From NCBI RefSeq assembly GCF_030815975.1, contig NZ_JAUSXL010000002.1, positions 1,178,001 through 1,242,000 on the forward strand: 64,000 bases of DNA, written 5' to 3'. The notes beneath the pieces were generated by a model. It saw only the letters and a list, made by a program, of their open reading frames with translations, was not told the DNA's origin and did not search any database. Numbering within the stretch: position 1 is the stretch's first letter; the number at the start of each line of letters is the position of its first letter. This DNA comes from Variovorax paradoxus (GTDB lineage Bacteria; Pseudomonadota; Gammaproteobacteria; Burkholderiales; Burkholderiaceae_C). Made by a program: the position numbers and the translations under genes. Positions 38,619-47,211 of the stretch are shown piece after piece.

Positions 38619-39571
38619 GCAGCCGCCTCCCTATCAAGGACGAAACGCTCGGCATGTGGCTCGGCGTGATCGGCGTGGCGCTGTTCGCGGTCACCCTGCC
38701 GATGACGCGGCTGGCCACCGGCACGCAGGGCGCACCGCAGCTGTCGCCATGGTTCGTCACGCTCGGGCGCGCGGCGCTGGCCGGCCTGTTGTCGGCCGTG
38801 TTCCTGCTGGCCACGCGCTCGCCGCGGCCCGCGCCCCACCAGTGGAAGCCCCTCGGCATGGCGGTGCTCGGCAACGTGATCGGCTATCCGCTGCTGCTGG
38901 CCTATGCCTTGCGCGTGGTCACGGCCAGCCACGCGGCGGTGGTGACGGCGCTGCTGCCGCTCGTGACCGCGGCGGTCGCGGCCTGGGTGCTGCACCAGCG
39001 CGCACGGCTCGGCTTCTGGCTCTGCGCCATCGCGGGCAGCCTGCTGGTGGTGATGTTCTCGGTGCTGCGCGCGAGCCAGAACGGCCATGGCTTCGGCTTC
39101 GAATGGGCCGACCTGCTGCTGGTCGGCGCGGTGGTCGCGGCTTCGTTCGGCTACATCTACGGCGCGCAGGTGACGCCGTCGCTCGGCGCCGAGCGCGTGA
39201 TCTGCTGGGTCTGCGTGATGGCGCTGCCCGTGACGCTGCCCGCCACGCTGGCCATGTGGCCCACGGAACCCATCGCCACCTCGGCCTGGCTGGGCTTCGT
39301 CTATGTCGGCGTGTTCTCGATGTGGATCGGCTTCTTCGCCTGGTACCGCGGCCTGGCGCTGGGCGGTGCGCTGCGCGTGAGCCAGACCCAGCTGCTGCAG
39401 CCTTTTCTCTCTATCCTTGCATCCATTCCGCTGCTGGGCGAACCGCTCGACGTGGTCACGCTGGGCTTTGCCATTGCCGTGGTCTGCACGGTGGTGCTCG
39501 GCAAGCGCCTTTCGCAGCCGCAGCCCGTTCCTGCCGTTTCGCCGCGCACAGCGCCTGTCGAACAATCCTGA
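38615..39571 (+). CDS. EamA/DMT family transporter
   Basis: The 318-residue membrane protein has ten hydrophobic segments in two similar halves, as in drug/metabolite transporters. Recognisable stretches are LGVIGVALFAVTLPMTRLA at the start, VTASHAAVVTALLPLVTAAV ending the first half and LRVSQTQLLQPFLSILASIP near the end. It probably exports a metabolite or amino acid. The ATG overlaps the lysE stop (ATGA); the frame upstream of it lies inside lysE and is rejected. Confidence 0.92.
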   Translation: MSSRLPIKDETLGMWLGVIGVALFAVTLPMTRLATGTQGAPQLSPWFVTLGRAALAGLLSAVFLLATRSPRPAPHQWKPLGMAVLGNVIGYPLLLAYALRVVTASHAAVVTALLPLVTAAVAAWVLHQRARLGFWLCAIAGSLLVVMFSVLRASQNGHGFGFEWADLLLVGAVVAASFGYIYGAQVTPSLGAERVICWVCVMALPVTLPATLAMWPTEPIATSAWLGFVYVGVFSMWIGFFAWYRGLALGGALRVSQTQLLQPFLSILASIPLLGEPLDVVTLGFAIAVVCTVVLGKRLSQPQPVPAVSPRTAPVEQS

Positions 39572-39601
39572 TCTCACCTCACTCGCCTGAAAGAAGACCC
39601 C

Positions 39602-40831
39602 ATGAACTGGAAACTAGCCGCCCGCGCCGCCAAGATGAATCCGTCGGTGCTGCGTGAAATCCTCAAGGTCACCGAGCGCCCCGGCATCATCAGCCTGGCC
39701 GGCGGCCTGCCCTCGCCCAAGACCTTCCCGATCCAGGCCTTTGCCGACGCCTGTGCCGAGGTGCTGCACAACGACGGCCAGGCGGCGCTGCAATACGCCG
39801 CGAGCGAAGGCTATGCGCCGCTGCGCCAGGCCGTGGCCGACATGCTGCCGTGGAACGTCGATCCTGCGCAGGTGCTCATCACCACCGGCTCGCAGCAGGG
39901 CCTCGACCTGGTGGCCAAGGTGCTGATCGATCCGGGCAGCAGGGTGCTGGTCGAGACGCCGACGTACCTGGGCGCGCTGCAGGCCTTCGGCCCGATGGAG
40001 CCCAACCCGGTGAGCGTGGCGAGCGACGACGAAGGCGTGATCGTCGAAGACCTGGTGGCCAAGGCCCGTGCGACCGGCGGGCGCGCTTCGGAAGACGCCG
40101 CGCGCTTCGTCTACCTGCTGCCGAATTTCCAGAACCCCACCGGCCGCACCATGACCGAGGCGCGCCGCGCGGCCGTGTCGGCTGCCGCTTCCGCGGCCGG
40201 CCTGCCGATCGTCGAGGACAACCCCTACGGCGAGCTGTGGTTCGACGAAGCCCCGCCGCTGCCGCTGACCGCGCGCAACCCCGATGGCTGCATCTACCTG
40301 GGTTCGTTCTCGAAGGTGCTCGCGCCCGGCCTGCGCCTGGGCTTCCTGGTTGCGCCGAAGGCCATCTTCCCGAAGCTGCTGCAGGCCAAGCAGGCGGTCG
40401 ACCTGCACACGCCGATCTTCACGCAGCGCATGGTCTCGGCCGTGATGAAGGACAACTTCCTCGAGCGCCACGTGCCGACCATCCGCGCGCTCTACAAGCG
40501 CCAGCGCGACGCGATGATGGCCGCGCTCACGCGCGAGATGGCCGGGCTGGACGTGAAGTTCAACGCGCCCAAGGGCGGCATGTTCCTGTGGGCGCGCCTG
40601 CCCGAGGGCATCGACACCGTCGCGCTGCTGCCCAAGGCGGTGGAACGCAACGTGGCCTTCGTGCCGGGTGCGCCCTTCTATGCGGACCAGGGCGATCCGC
40701 GCACGCTGCGCCTGTCGTTCGTGACGGCCAGCGTCGAGGAGATCGACACCGCCATCGCCGCGCTGGCCCTGACGCTGCGCGAAGAGTTGGCGCTGCTGGG
40801 CGAGCGCAGGCTCGCACCCGAGCCCGTCTGA
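39602..40831 (+). CDS. PLP-dependent class I/II aminotransferase (LysN/2-aminoadipate type)
   Basis: The 409-residue enzyme resembles the catalytic half of MocR proteins and LysN-like transaminases. It has GIISLAGGLPSPKTFPI, ITTGSQQGLDLVAKVL, LPNFQNPTGRTM, VEDNPYGELWF and the PLP lysine in YLGSFSKVLAPGLRLGFL. It should transfer the amino group of an amino acid such as 2-aminoadipate or a branched or aromatic one. It lies 30 bp after the EamA gene. The pairing with exporters suggests one amino-acid pathway. Confidence 0.93.
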   Translation: MNWKLAARAAKMNPSVLREILKVTERPGIISLAGGLPSPKTFPIQAFADACAEVLHNDGQAALQYAASEGYAPLRQAVADMLPWNVDPAQVLITTGSQQGLDLVAKVLIDPGSRVLVETPTYLGALQAFGPMEPNPVSVASDDEGVIVEDLVAKARATGGRASEDAARFVYLLPNFQNPTGRTMTEARRAAVSAAASAAGLPIVEDNPYGELWFDEAPPLPLTARNPDGCIYLGSFSKVLAPGLRLGFLVAPKAIFPKLLQAKQAVDLHTPIFTQRMVSAVMKDNFLERHVPTIRALYKRQRDAMMAALTREMAGLDVKFNAPKGGMFLWARLPEGIDTVALLPKAVERNVAFVPGAPFYADQGDPRTLRLSFVTASVEEIDTAIAALALTLREELALLGERRLAPEPV

Positions 40832-40854
40832 GCGGCAACACAAGGCAGACCACG

Positions 40855-41487
40855 ATGCACATCGCCATCCTGACTTTCGACGGCTTCAACGAACTCGACT
40901 CGCTGGTTGCGCTCGGGGTGCTCAATCGCATCAAGAAGCCGGGCTGGCGCGTGACGCTGGCCGCGCCCAGCGCCACGGTCACCTCGATGAACGGCGTGAC
41001 CGTGCATGCGAGCTCCACGCTCGAAGCAGCCGCCGAAGCCGGCGCGGTGCTCGTCGGCAGCGGCATCCGCACGCGCGAGATTGCGGCCGACCCGGCCATC
41101 ATGGGCGCGCTGCGCCGCCTCGATGCGAAGCGGCAGCTGATCGGCGCGCAATGCTCGGGCACGCTGCTGCTCGCCAAGCTGGGCCTCCTGGGCGCGGTGC
41201 CGGCCTGCACCGACCTCACGACCAAACCCTGGGTGCAGGAGGCCGGCATCGAGGTGCTCAACCAGCCCTTCTTCGCCAAGGGCAACGTGGCGACTGCCGG
41301 CGGCTGCCTGTCGGCGCCCTACCTCGCGGCCTGGCTCATCGCACGCAGCGAAGGCATCGAGGCCGCGAGGAGCGCGCTGCACTATGTGGCGCCGGTGGGC
41401 GAGAAGGAAGACTACGTGGCGCGCGCGCTGCGCAATATCGAGCCTTATCTTCCGTCGGTTCCTGCGGCCACGGCCGCCGCTGTCTGA
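40855..41487 (+). CDS. DJ-1/PfpI family protein
   Basis: This 210-residue protein is of the glutamine-amidotransferase-like fold. The nucleophile elbow reads IGAQCSGTLLLAKLG, with cysteine at about residue 101, and HIAILTFDGFNELDSLVALG opens the domain. Members act as glyoxalases, isonitrile hydratases or transcription co-factors; the precise activity is not clear. It follows the aminotransferase by 23 bp and precedes the next lysE gene. Confidence 0.88.
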   Translation: MHIAILTFDGFNELDSLVALGVLNRIKKPGWRVTLAAPSATVTSMNGVTVHASSTLEAAAEAGAVLVGSGIRTREIAADPAIMGALRRLDAKRQLIGAQCSGTLLLAKLGLLGAVPACTDLTTKPWVQEAGIEVLNQPFFAKGNVATAGGCLSAPYLAAWLIARSEGIEAARSALHYVAPVGEKEDYVARALRNIEPYLPSVPAATAAAV

Positions 41488-41509
41488 AGGAAGCGCTGCA
41501 GGACGCATC

Positions 41510-42181
41510 ATGATCAGCCTCGCCACGCTCGCGCTCTTCCTGCTGGCCGTGCTGGCGCTGTTCCTGTCGCCGGGGCCGAACATGGCCTTCGTGCTCTCGC
41601 ACGGCGTGGCCCACGGCCCGCGCGGCGGCTTCGCGGCGGCGCTCGGCATCTCGTCGGCCGACCTGGTGCACACGCTCTTCGCCGCCACCGGCGTGACCGC
41701 GCTGGTGGCGGCCTGGCCACCCTCGTTCGACCTGCTGCGCTATGCGGGCGCGCTGTACCTGCTGTGGCTCGCGGTGCAGGCCCTGCGCAGCAGCGGTGGC
41801 CTGCCCACCCATGCGAAGCCGCAACCGTCCGCCTTCGCACGCATCGTGCGCATGGCCTTCCTGAACAACCTCGTCAACCCGAAGGCGCTGCTGTTCTTCA
41901 TGGTGTTCCTGCCGCAGTTCGTCGACCCGGCGCGCGGCAGCGTGCCCTTGCAACTGGTGCAGCTCGGCGTCATGCTGTCGGCAGCCGCGCTCGCGTTCAA
42001 CACGCTGCTCGGCGCCTGCAGCGGGCAGGTCGGCCGCTGGCTGCAGCGCCGCCCGGGGGCCGAAAAGCTCCAGCGCGGCCTGCTGGCCCTGGTGATGGTC
42101 GGCCTGGCGATCCGCCTGCTGCTGCTCGACCGTCCCGCCGTGCCATCCGCCTTGTCCGCCACACCTGTCCAAGGAAGCTGA
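41510..42181 (+). CDS. LysE family translocator
   Basis: This is the second LysE-type exporter in the run, 223 residues. It has LFLSPGPNMAFVLSHGVAHG as the family motif, then AFLNNLVNPKALLFFMVFLPQFV, and six hydrophobic segments. The ATG at 41510 is supported by the immediate membrane helix. It is 5 bp from the GST gene. The substrate may differ from that of the other two copies, since their sequences diverge. Confidence 0.9.
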   Translation: MISLATLALFLLAVLALFLSPGPNMAFVLSHGVAHGPRGGFAAALGISSADLVHTLFAATGVTALVAAWPPSFDLLRYAGALYLLWLAVQALRSSGGLPTHAKPQPSAFARIVRMAFLNNLVNPKALLFFMVFLPQFVDPARGSVPLQLVQLGVMLSAAALAFNTLLGACSGQVGRWLQRRPGAEKLQRGLLALVMVGLAIRLLLLDRPAVPSALSATPVQGS

Positions 42182-42186
42182 ACACC

Positions 42187-42828
42187 ATGCTCAATATCTG
42201 GGGCCGCATCAGTTCGATCAACGTGCGCAAAGTCGTCTGGTGCGCGCAGGAACTCGGGCTCGACTTTCAACGCACCGAGGCCGGCGGCCGGTTCGGCGTG
42301 GTGCAGACGCCCGAGTACCTGGCGCTCAATCCGAACGCGATGGTGCCCACCATCGACGACGGCGAAGGCAGCGAGCGCGTCACGCTGTGGGAATCGAACG
42401 TGATCGTGCGTTATCTCTGCGCCAAGCATTCGCACGGCAAGTTCTACCCGAGCGAACTGCCCGCGCGCTTCGATGCCGAGCGCTGGATGGACTGGCAGCA
42501 GACCACGCTCAACCGCGCGAGCCGCGATGCCTTCGTGCAATGGGTGCGCACGCTGCCGGCCGAGCGCGAACCGGCGCTGATCGCGGCCTCGGTCCATGCG
42601 AGCGAGGCGCTGTTCGCCATGCTCGACGCGCACCTGGCCCGGCAGCCCTTCATGGCCGGCGACCGCTTCACCATGGCCGACATTCCGATCGGCTGCGAGG
42701 CGCACCGCTGGTTCGGCCTGCCGCCGGCCGAATACCAGCGCCCGAGCTGGCCGAACCTCGAACGCTGGTACGGCGAACTGATCTCCCGTCCGGGCACGCG
42801 CGGCGTGCTCGACCTTCCGCTCGAATGA
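42187..42828 (+). CDS. Glutathione S-transferase family protein
   Basis: The 213-residue protein has an N-terminal thioredoxin-like domain (IWGRISSINVRKVVWCAQEL, LNPNAMVPTIDDG, TLWESNVIVRYL), where the Glu-Ser pair binds glutathione. The all-helical C-terminal domain includes FMAGDRFTMADIPIGCEAHRW. It is a cytosolic detoxification or isomerase enzyme of unknown substrate. Its TGA overlaps the ATG of the PhzF gene. Confidence 0.92.
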   Translation: MLNIWGRISSINVRKVVWCAQELGLDFQRTEAGGRFGVVQTPEYLALNPNAMVPTIDDGEGSERVTLWESNVIVRYLCAKHSHGKFYPSELPARFDAERWMDWQQTTLNRASRDAFVQWVRTLPAEREPALIAASVHASEALFAMLDAHLARQPFMAGDRFTMADIPIGCEAHRWFGLPPAEYQRPSWPNLERWYGELISRPGTRGVLDLPLE

Positions 42829-43766
42829 AAAGCATGAAACCCCGCCCGTTCAAACAAGTCGACGTCTTCACCGCCACGCCCTACTTCGGCAATCCGCTTG
42901 CCGTGGTGCTCGATGGCGGCGGCCTCGACGACGCCGAGATGCAGCGCTTCGCGCAGTGGACCAACCTGTCGGAAACCACCTTCCTGCTGCCGCCGACGCA
43001 GCCCACGGCGGACTACCGCGTGCGCATCTTCACGCCCGGCGGCGAGCTGCCCTTTGCCGGCCATCCCACCATCGGCAGCTGCCATGCCTGGCTGCAGGCC
43101 GGCGGCAAGCCCAAGGCGGCGGGCCGGATCGTGCAGCAGTGCGCGGCCGGCCTGGTGCCGCTGCGCCATGAAGGCGAGCGCCTGGCTTTCTCGGCCCCGC
43201 CGCTCAAGCGCAGCGCGCCCAGCCCCACGCTGCTGGCCAAGGTGGCGGGCGCGCTGGGCCTGAAGGCGCAGCAGGTCGTCGCGGCGCAGGTGCTCGACAA
43301 CGGGCCGGTCTGGTTCGGCCTGCTGCTCAGCGATGCGGACACCGTGCTCCGGCTGGTGCCCGACCACCGCATGCTCAAGGAACTGGGCGTGAAGGCCGGC
43401 GTGGCGGGCATGCCCGTGGCAGAGGGCTCGTCGATGCTGATCGGCCGCTCGAACCGCGAGGCGCGCGCCTTCGGCGGCAAGGCCACCGCCACCGCCACCG
43501 AAGAAGACGACGGCCCGAAGATCGACCTCGAGGTGCGCGCCTTTGCCGCGCCCATCGGCGTGGAAGAAGACCCGGTCACAGGCAGCCTCAACGCCAGCCT
43601 CGCCGAATGGCTGATTGCCGACGGCCACATGCCCGAGCGCTACCTGGCTGCGCAGGGCCAATGCCTCGGCCGTGCCGGGCGCGTGCACATCGAACGCGAC
43701 GGCGACGGCCAGGTGTGGGTTGGCGGCGATGCCGTGACCTGCGTCGACGGCCAGGTCACGCTGTAG
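42825..43766 (+). CDS. PhzF family isomerase/epimerase
   Basis: This 313-residue protein has the PhzF fold: KQVDVFTATPYFGNPLAVVL, the catalytic Glu region NLSETTFLLPP, YRVRIFTPGGELPFAGHPT, and a C-terminal block with EEDPVTGSLNASLAEWL. PhzF proteins isomerise or epimerise small acids or amino acids. The exact reaction is unknown. The start ATG overlaps the GST stop; a second ATG lies three codons later. Confidence 0.92.
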   Translation: MKSMKPRPFKQVDVFTATPYFGNPLAVVLDGGGLDDAEMQRFAQWTNLSETTFLLPPTQPTADYRVRIFTPGGELPFAGHPTIGSCHAWLQAGGKPKAAGRIVQQCAAGLVPLRHEGERLAFSAPPLKRSAPSPTLLAKVAGALGLKAQQVVAAQVLDNGPVWFGLLLSDADTVLRLVPDHRMLKELGVKAGVAGMPVAEGSSMLIGRSNREARAFGGKATATATEEDDGPKIDLEVRAFAAPIGVEEDPVTGSLNASLAEWLIADGHMPERYLAAQGQCLGRAGRVHIERDGDGQVWVGGDAVTCVDGQVTL

Positions 43767-43778
43767 GGGCAAGGCACC

Positions 43779-44471
43779 ATGCGCGCGCAGCTCGACCACC
43801 TGGTGATCGCCGCCGCCTCGCTGGCCGAGGGCGTGGCGTGGTGCGAGGCCACGCTGGGCGTCGTGCCCGGCCCCGGCGGCTCGCATCCGCTGATGGGCAC
43901 GCACAACCGGCTGCTGAACATCGCGACCGCGGCCTTTCCCCAGGCCTACCTGGAAATCATCGCGATCGAGCCCGGCAAGCGGCCATCGCGCCCCGGCACG
44001 CGCCGCTGGTTCGACCTCGACGACCCCGTGCTGCAGGCGGGGCTCGCACAAAGCGGACCGCGGCTGGTGCACTTCGTTGCGCGCGTGCCCGACGCGCGGG
44101 CCGCGCTGCAGGCGCTGGCGCACGAGGAGCACGCGCACATCGACCGCGGCCAGCTGCTCGAAGCCTCGCGCGACACGCCCGCCGGCCGGTTCGAATGGCA
44201 GATCACGGTGCGCGACGACGGCCAGCGCCTCTTCTATGGCGCACTGCCCACGCTGATCCAGTGGGGCCCCGTGCATCCCACCGATGCCATGCCGGCTTCG
44301 GGGCTGGCGATGCGATCGCTGCAGGCCACGCATCCACGCGCGGCCGACCTGGCTGCCGCGCTGTCGGCCATCGGCATGGCCGGCATGGCGGTGCAGCCCG
44401 GCGCGCCCAATCTGGTGGCCGTGCTCGACACGCCCCGCGGCCCCGTCACGCTTCAATCCGAAGGACTCTGA
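43779..44471 (+). CDS. VOC superfamily (glyoxalase-like) protein
   Basis: The 230-residue protein opens QLDHLVIAAASLAEGVAWCE, typical of glyoxalase-like domain proteins, with GTHNRLLNIATAAFPQAYLE carrying likely metal ligands and AYLEIIAIEP the following strand. A second, shorter half follows. Function unknown, possibly a lyase or epimerase for a small acid. It starts 12 bp after the PhzF gene, in the same run. Confidence 0.88.
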   Translation: MRAQLDHLVIAAASLAEGVAWCEATLGVVPGPGGSHPLMGTHNRLLNIATAAFPQAYLEIIAIEPGKRPSRPGTRRWFDLDDPVLQAGLAQSGPRLVHFVARVPDARAALQALAHEEHAHIDRGQLLEASRDTPAGRFEWQITVRDDGQRLFYGALPTLIQWGPVHPTDAMPASGLAMRSLQATHPRAADLAAALSAIGMAGMAVQPGAPNLVAVLDTPRGPVTLQSEGL

Positions 44472-44472
44472 C

Positions 44473-45105
44473 ATGCTGAGCTTGACCGAAATCGCCTGGT
44501 TCGCACTCGCCTCGCTGCTGCTGGCGCTCACGCCGGGGCCGAACATGATCTATTGCGTGTCGCGCACGCTGATACAGGGCCGGCGCGCCGGGCTGGTCTC
44601 GCTCGGCGGCGTGATGATGGCTTTCCTGGCCCACCTGTTCGCGGCCGCGCTCGGGCTCACCGCGCTGCTGCTGGCCGTGCCGGTCGCGTTCGACGCGATC
44701 CGGCTGGCCGGCGCGGCCTACCTGCTGTGGCTCGCTTGGCAGGCCGTCAGGCCCGGCGGCAATGCGCCCTTCGAGGCGCGCGCGCTGCCGGCCGATCCGC
44801 CGGCCAAGCTGTTTCGCGTGGGTTTTCTCACCAACCTGCTGAACCCGAAGGTCGCGATGTTCTACCTCTCGTTCTTTCCGCAGTTCATCCATCCCGAACG
44901 CGGCTCGGTGCTGCTGCAGAGCATGCAGCTGGGCGCAGCGCAGATGGCCAGCAGCGCCGCGGTCAACACCGTGATGATCCTCGGCGCCGCGAGCATCACG
45001 GCCGTGCTCTCGCAAAGCGCCGGCTGGCTGCGAGCGCAGCGCTACGTCATGGGCAGCGTGCTGGCCGCACTGGCGGTGCGCGTGGCGCTGACGGAACGCA
45101 AGTAG
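44473..45105 (+). CDS. LysE family translocator
   Basis: This is the third LysE-type exporter of the run, 210 residues. The motif LLALTPGPNMIYCVSRTLIQ and the later GFLTNLLNPKVAMFYLSFFPQF are standard for RhtB/LysE proteins. The ATG at 44473 comes 1 bp after the VOC gene's stop. It is the last gene before the inverted-repeat element. Confidence 0.9.
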   Translation: MLSLTEIAWFALASLLLALTPGPNMIYCVSRTLIQGRRAGLVSLGGVMMAFLAHLFAAALGLTALLLAVPVAFDAIRLAGAAYLLWLAWQAVRPGGNAPFEARALPADPPAKLFRVGFLTNLLNPKVAMFYLSFFPQFIHPERGSVLLQSMQLGAAQMASSAAVNTVMILGAASITAVLSQSAGWLRAQRYVMGSVLAALAVRVALTERK

Positions 45106-45191
45106 CAAAGGCCGCTCGTGAGATTCACCCCTGTCCGTTGGCGCAGCGGCATGGCGTGTGTGAAAACTTGGGCGTGAGTGTTCGGGGCTTT

Positions 45192-45481
45192 TGTTCAGGG
45201 CGCTGTTCTTCTTGGTGCTCTTGTCCAGGGCGCGTGCACAGGCCACCGGGTACTCCCCTCCGCGAATGTCCCCCGCCTTCGGCTCCTCCTTGATTTCGCT
45301 GCGGGGAGCACCCGATGCCCTGTGCACCTGGGCACGCTCTGGGTGCACAGCTGATCAACGACCGCTCTGTCCAACGCTCCCGTCGATGGGGTGCCTTGCG
45401 CAGCGAAATAAAGGGGGAGGCCGCAGGCCGGAGGACATTCGCGGAGCAAGGTACCCCGTCGGCGGGAGCGCGCCCTGAACA
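45192..45481. repeat. Large imperfect inverted-repeat intergenic element
   Basis: The ends TGTTCAGGGCGC (45192-45203) and GCGCCCTGAACA (45470-45481) are perfect 12-bp inverted copies. Inside, 45243-45325 pairs imperfectly with 45383-45463, for example CTCCGCGAATGTCC against GGACATTCGCGGAG and ATTTCGCTGCG against CGCAGCGAAAT. A central hairpin (CTGTGCACC 45320-45328, GGGTGCACAG 45341-45350) caps it. The roughly 400-bp gap 45106-45507 holds no credible gene. It looks like a MITE- or REP-like dispersed element. Confidence 0.7.
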
Positions 45482-45507
45482 CAGCGCTTGAAAAACAACA
45501 AAGCAAG

Positions 45508-46335
45508 CTACGGCAGCGGCCCGATATTGGCCGTGTCCAGCGGCAGGCGCGACACCTCGGCCAGCAGCAGCGCGAGCTGCTGCGCGGCCGCATCGACCAC
45601 CGCCTGTCCGCGCGGCGACGTCGCGGCGGCTGCATTGCCGGCCGCGCCCTGCGCGTTGTAGTCCTCCATGGCCCAGCCGAGCTTGGCGCTCTTGCCGTTG
45701 CCGAGAATCGCGTAGTCGGCCGCGCGCTGCTCGGAAGTGGAGCGGAAATTCTTCGCCTCGGCCATGCGCACCTGCTGCGGCGCAAGCGCCAGCATCATCG
45801 AGGTCTCGATCTCGCCGGCATGCACGCCGAAGCGGTGTTCGTCCGCGCCGAACTGCGCGCCCGCATCGCCCAGCGGCAGGTTGAACCAGCTCACGCTGTA
45901 GACGATGAGCCCGTGCGCCGCGCGCAGCTCGCGCGCCACGATGTCCATCGCACCCACATGACCGCCGTGCGCGTTGAACAGCACCAGCTTCTTGACGCCG
46001 GCACGGGCCACGCCGGCGCCGATCTCCTTCCACATGCGCATCAGCGTCTCTGCCGACAGCGTGAGCGTGCCCGCAAAGCGCGCATGCTCGGGGCTCAGGC
46101 CGATCTGCTGCGTCGGCAGGAACAGCACCGGCAGTTCGGCCGGCAGCAGCGGCAGCGACGCGGCCACGATACCGTCGGCCAGCACCGTGTCCACGCCCAG
46201 CGGCAGATGGGGCCCGTGCTGTTCGGTGGCGCCAAGAGGCAGCACCGCGACGGTGGCTGCCACATCGAGCGCCGCGAAGTCGCGCGTCGTCAGTTGAGAC
46301 CAGTAGCGGGGCAGGGATACCGGGGATGCATTCAT
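45508..46335 (-). CDS. Creatininase family protein (amidohydrolase)
   Basis: This 275-residue metal-dependent hydrolase has the creatininase signature VLPLGATEQHGPHLPLGVD near residue 33, LSPEHARFAGTLTL, the metal-binding FNAHGGHVGAMD, and VHAGEIETSMMLAL. Relatives hydrolyse creatinine, formamidopyrimidines or peptide-like bonds, so the substrate is open. It stands alone between the repeat element and the divergent SDR gene. Confidence 0.92.
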   Translation of the reverse strand: MNASPVSLPRYWSQLTTRDFAALDVAATVAVLPLGATEQHGPHLPLGVDTVLADGIVAASLPLLPAELPVLFLPTQQIGLSPEHARFAGTLTLSAETLMRMWKEIGAGVARAGVKKLVLFNAHGGHVGAMDIVARELRAAHGLIVYSVSWFNLPLGDAGAQFGADEHRFGVHAGEIETSMMLALAPQQVRMAEAKNFRSTSEQRAADYAILGNGKSAKLGWAMEDYNAQGAAGNAAAATSPRGQAVVDAAAQQLALLLAEVSRLPLDTANIGPLP

Positions 46336-46413
46336 CCGCCGATCTTAGAGCGGTGATTCAATCCACGCGACCCCGCGCCACCGCGCTCTCTTCGACGACA
46401 CAAGGACAACCAC

Positions 46414-47211
46414 ATGGATCTCCAGCTCCAGGATCAGCACGTTCTCATCACCGGCGGCAGCAAGGGCATCGGCCTGGCCTGCGCGCTGGGCTTCCTGCAG
46501 GAGGGCGCGCGCGTGAGCCTCGTCTCGCGCGACCTGCAGAACCTGGAGCGGGGCCGCAGGACGCTGGCCGAGGCGTTCGCGCAGGCCGAGGGCCGGGTGT
46601 CGGTGCATGCGGCGGACCTCAAGGACCCGGCCAGCGCCGTGGCCGCACTCGATGCGGCCGAGCAGGCCTTCGGACCGGTCGACGTGCTGGTGAATTCGGC
46701 CGGCGCCGCGCGCCGCACGCCGCCCGACGAGCTGGACGCCACCGCCTGGCACGACGCGATGGACGCCAAGTACTTCACCTACATCCACATGATCGATCCG
46801 GTGGTCAAGCGCATGGGCCAGCGCGGCCGCGGCGCGATCGTCAACGTGATCGGCCAGGGCGGCAAGGTCGCGAGCCCGGTCCACATGGCCGGCGGCGCGG
46901 CGAATGCGGCGCTGATGCTGGTGAGCGCCGGCATGGCCGCGGCCTATGCGGCCAAGGGTGTGCGCGTGAACGCGGTGAACCCCGGCCTCACGCTGACCGA
47001 GCGGCTGCAGGAAGGCCTGAAGGCCGACGCGAAGCTGCAGGGCATCGGCAGTGACGAGGCGCTGCAGCGCGCCACGGCGCGCCTGCCGCTCGGGCGCATC
47101 GCCACGCCGGAAGAGATTGCCAACACGGTCGTGTTCCTGGCCTCGCCGAAGGCGAGCTACGTCACCGGTGCGATCGTCGCGATGGACGGCGCCGTGACGC
47201 CAATGATCTAA
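46414..47211 (+). CDS. SDR family oxidoreductase
   Basis: This 265-residue classical SDR starts LQDQHVLITGGSKGIGLAC. The active-site region is unusual: VNVIGQGGKVASPVHMAGGAANAALM, where the standard Tyr-x-x-x-Lys is replaced by a His-Met-Ala-Gly-Gly stretch. SDRs with this change exist (for example 7-oxoacyl-type ones), but activity cannot be assumed. The C-terminal VFLASPKASYVTGAIVAMDG is standard. Its TAA overlaps the LysR stop on the other strand by three bases. Confidence 0.85.
   Translation: MDLQLQDQHVLITGGSKGIGLACALGFLQEGARVSLVSRDLQNLERGRRTLAEAFAQAEGRVSVHAADLKDPASAVAALDAAEQAFGPVDVLVNSAGAARRTPPDELDATAWHDAMDAKYFTYIHMIDPVVKRMGQRGRGAIVNVIGQGGKVASPVHMAGGAANAALMLVSAGMAAAYAAKGVRVNAVNPGLTLTERLQEGLKADAKLQGIGSDEALQRATARLPLGRIATPEEIANTVVFLASPKASYVTGAIVAMDGAVTPMI

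Noticed and set aside
42444..44546. 700-residue open frame on the minus strand
   Set aside because: Antisense to GST, PhzF and VOC genes whose motifs are clear. Composition is typical of shadow frames.
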